A DNA stretch of 64,000 nucleotides from NCBI GenBank assembly GCA_009760855.2, contig WPIO01000019.1, positions 831,501 to 895,500 on the forward strand, in the 5' to 3' direction. Positions 62,100 to 64,000 of this stretch are shown here, piece after piece; within the stretch, counting starts at the first letter, position 1; every line of letters begins with the position of its first letter. This DNA comes from Cristatella mucedo. Taxonomy: Eukaryota; Bryozoa; Phylactolaemata; Cristatellidae. Below the pieces are notes generated by a model that saw only the letters and a program-made list of their open reading frames with translations, made no database searches and was not told where the DNA came from. The position numbers were made by a program, and so were the translations under genes.

Positions 62100-62385
62100 C
62101 CTTTAATCTGGATCTGGATGTCCCGTTTCGAAATTACCTTTCGCTAGATAACTAAATTAGCTAAGCAGCCGAGCCGCCTAATTTCAGTAACTAATATATT
62201 GTAAACTTAGGCTCGCATAGGTAAGAATAACAGAGCCATGCTAGAGCGTGCATTTGTAACGAACGGCCTTGACTCGTGTAACTCTCTCTTTGCAGGGTTT
62301 CCGGCTTGTGTGAGGTTTTATGGATGATCCACTTAGCAAGAATCGTCGACCTCCTAATTGCGTCACATTCCTGACGGATAACAAT
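62100..62385. other. No recognised gene
   Basis: Nothing supported. Confidence 0.4.
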
Positions 62386-62388
62386 GCC

Positions 62389-62480
62389 TTTGTTATAGTT
62401 CCCTCGGAGAACTCAATATTTTCCTAGGCACTTATTATTTGCTGCAAAAGAAGCGTGATCGAATTTTAAGTGAATGGCAA
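62389..62480 (-). mobile_element. Diverged LINE 3' end
   Basis: TATAGTTCCCTCGGAGAACT, CAATATTTTCCTAGGCACTT and TTTGCTGCAAAAGAAGCGTG follow the LINE 3' end order. It abuts a SINE-B. Confidence 0.6.
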
Positions 62481-62496
62481 GTCACCAATGCAAGAT

Positions 62497-62660
62497 ACAA
62501 TTCATTTGCATGGCACCCTACGAGAACTTAATCTCTATTCAGAGCTTCACATATGCCACGGGGCTCGACCCCGCAACTTCGGTCATCAAATTCATTCACC
62601 TTTACCTTGATCGATGCGAGCTCCTTAACAACTAAACCAAACAAGCTCCACGATGAGCCA
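62497..62660 (-). repeat. SINE-B
   Basis: Minus strand: tRNA-like head with GTTAAGGAGCTCGCATCGAT, B box GGTCGAGCCCC, then AAGCTCTGAATAGAGATTAA and GTTCTCGTAGGGTGCCATGC, the LINE-like 3' end. As at 10.1 kb, it sits directly beside a LINE 3' end. Confidence 0.75.
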
Positions 62661-62919
62661 CTTGGATACGGTATCCCAGGTATCCCTGTCTCAGCCAGAC
62701 CAAATTTTTGCAATATTACATATCTCAAAGCAGGAAGACTTTACTGTGGGGCTGTAACAGTTTTCCAAAGGACAGAGCCATTTTAAAGGCTTAGGTTTTC
62801 CAATGCTTGGGTAACACTCAATTTCCATATGATAATACGCTGGCTTTATAGTTATTTAACTTGAGAAAGCTTTCTACCGTTCATGTTAGCCAGCTATAAA
62901 TGAAGTAGGAGTTACCCTT

Positions 62920-63085
62920 GGGTCTCAGCCCAGGGTCCAGATCCTAGCTCTTCACGACCTAGGTCGTGAATTCGTGTCCTGCCGTAAACGATCCGTTATT
63001 TTTCATTGCAAGAGTAGTGATAGCCCTTAATGATATTGCGCTGCAAAACATAAGAAACTGTTAAATCAACTAATTATTTTTGAGC
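62920..63085 (+). repeat. SINE-A, diverged
   Basis: CACGACCTAGGTCGTGAATT and CGTGTCCTGCCG (head and B-box region), TGCAAGAGTAGTGATAGCCC (body), AAACTGTTAAATCAACTAAT with a T run (3' end). Confidence 0.65.
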
Positions 63086-63089
63086 TGAC

Positions 63090-64000
63090 AAGCGAGACCT
63101 GAAGTTTAGGACCTATTTCTTACCTATCTATACCGAGTAGCAGCAAATTTATCCAGTTAACTATCGGACTGACTAGTATTCCTCTTAGACTGTGAGATCA
63201 GCGTCAAGATGATAGTATTTGTAGCAGGCTTAAAATTTGACATAGTGATGCACCAAGGAGCTGAAATGTGCCTTACGGAGCCTGATTACAGATGCTTCCT
63301 TCTATAAAGTGACTTCCTGACCATTGCGGTACCATAATTCCATTTAAGGCACTCACTAGAAAAATGCTAGCACCGGGTGTGGACACATTTAAGAGTAAGG
63401 TTCACCCACTTCACTAGAATAGGCGGCAGCTTCAAATCACTGTGCACCAATAGGATCAGGTGTGCAGTAAAAAATTTTGCAAGGGAGCTCTACCTTAACC
63501 TTGAAGAGTATCCCATAAGGTATCTGTATCATACAGTTAATACTTCATAATCTGGCCGGAGAAAATACTCTTTAGGCCCTTGCAGAAAGGTATTCCAAAT
63601 CCTATTTTTACAACTCACTTAACAAGTTTTTTTGAACAGGTTAGACTTTTGCAAGGACTGCAAGCCTCTTGCAAATGAATTCTAACAAGACGCAACCTTT
63701 GACATTTTACAAAAAGGCTGGCATCTACATACAGCAAGACGCTCTGCTGGCTCCTGCAGACCTGAAAAAAAAATAAGAGTTATCTCGCTGCCACTCTAGA
63801 AATGCTGTCACACTGCTATCAGATAGTAACCGCCTCTAGAGGTCGATACGCAACTGAAAGTGCTCGCCGAAAGTATCTCTCACTGGCATACCCTCTCATT
63901 CCCTATCTTCTAAAAAGTGGCTCGCCCCTGGGAAGGAACACTAGGAAGGCGTACATCCCGACGACAAGTCTCCATTCTCCTTTCTCTTTGGCTTTTGAGG
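63090..64000. other. No recognised gene
   Basis: A plus frame near 63690-63770 reads protein-like (TFYKKAGIYIQQDALLAPAD) but is short and matches no family I know. Confidence 0.35.

Overview
This is a eukaryotic window, almost certainly from an invertebrate animal. It is AT-rich and repeat-dense, has no operon-like gene packing, and has four GC-rich blocks standing out of an AT-rich background. It holds 5'-truncated CR1/L2-like LINEs ending in (ATT)n, tRNA-derived SINEs, and remnants of R2-like, Tc1-like and other elements. The taxon cannot be settled from the sequence; a lophotrochozoan or chelicerate would fit the repeat content.

The only host gene I can support is on the + strand. A short signal-peptide exon (43335-43419) lies in the third GC-rich block and ends in a phase-1 splice donor. 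An exon at 55527-55657 has a phase-1 acceptor and a phase-0 donor, and encodes the start of a Cys-loop ligand-gated ion channel extracellular domain (first helix and first beta strand). The two join in frame across a 12.1 kb intron. The next exons are not recognised and probably lie beyond the window.

Layout: 0-4 kb, a SINE fragment and a 2.4 kb minus-strand LINE. 4.9-5.8 kb, an older plus-strand LINE of another subfamily. 6.4-7.7 kb, a decayed copy of a repeated animal ORF family. 9-13 kb, a SINE, TA microsatellites and a Tc1-like remnant bounded by long inverted repeats. 16-18.5 kb, LINE ends and a CT microsatellite. 19.2-21.9 kb, GC-rich block 1 with a long GA tract. 22.7-29.6 kb, SINEs and a nearly identical inverted pair of LINE ends. 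31-32 kb, GC-rich block 2. 32.3-36 kb, layered minus-strand LINEs. 37.5-38.1 kb, an R2-like remnant. 39.8-41.8 kb, SINEs and an unrecognised decayed ORF. 42.5-44.1 kb, GC-rich block 3 (ion-channel exon 1). 44.5-48.9 kb, nested LINE copies carrying a duplicated piece of block 3. 49.2-50.6 kb, a promoter-like ETS/YY1 motif cluster. 52.2-54.3 kb, GC-rich block 4. 54.7-55.1 kb, a possible LTR. 55.5 kb, ion-channel exon 2. 56.8-62.1 kb, a LINE cluster with the best-preserved copy (58.43-60.9 kb). 62.4-63.1 kb, SINEs.

Functionally the window is a promoter region, a first coding exon and a long first intron of a neuronal-type receptor gene, filled by several generations of retroelements. The two SINE families split by their 3' ends: SINE-A has its own tail, while SINE-B carries a 3' end closely resembling that of the CR1-like LINE, as expected of a SINE that uses the LINE's reverse transcriptase.
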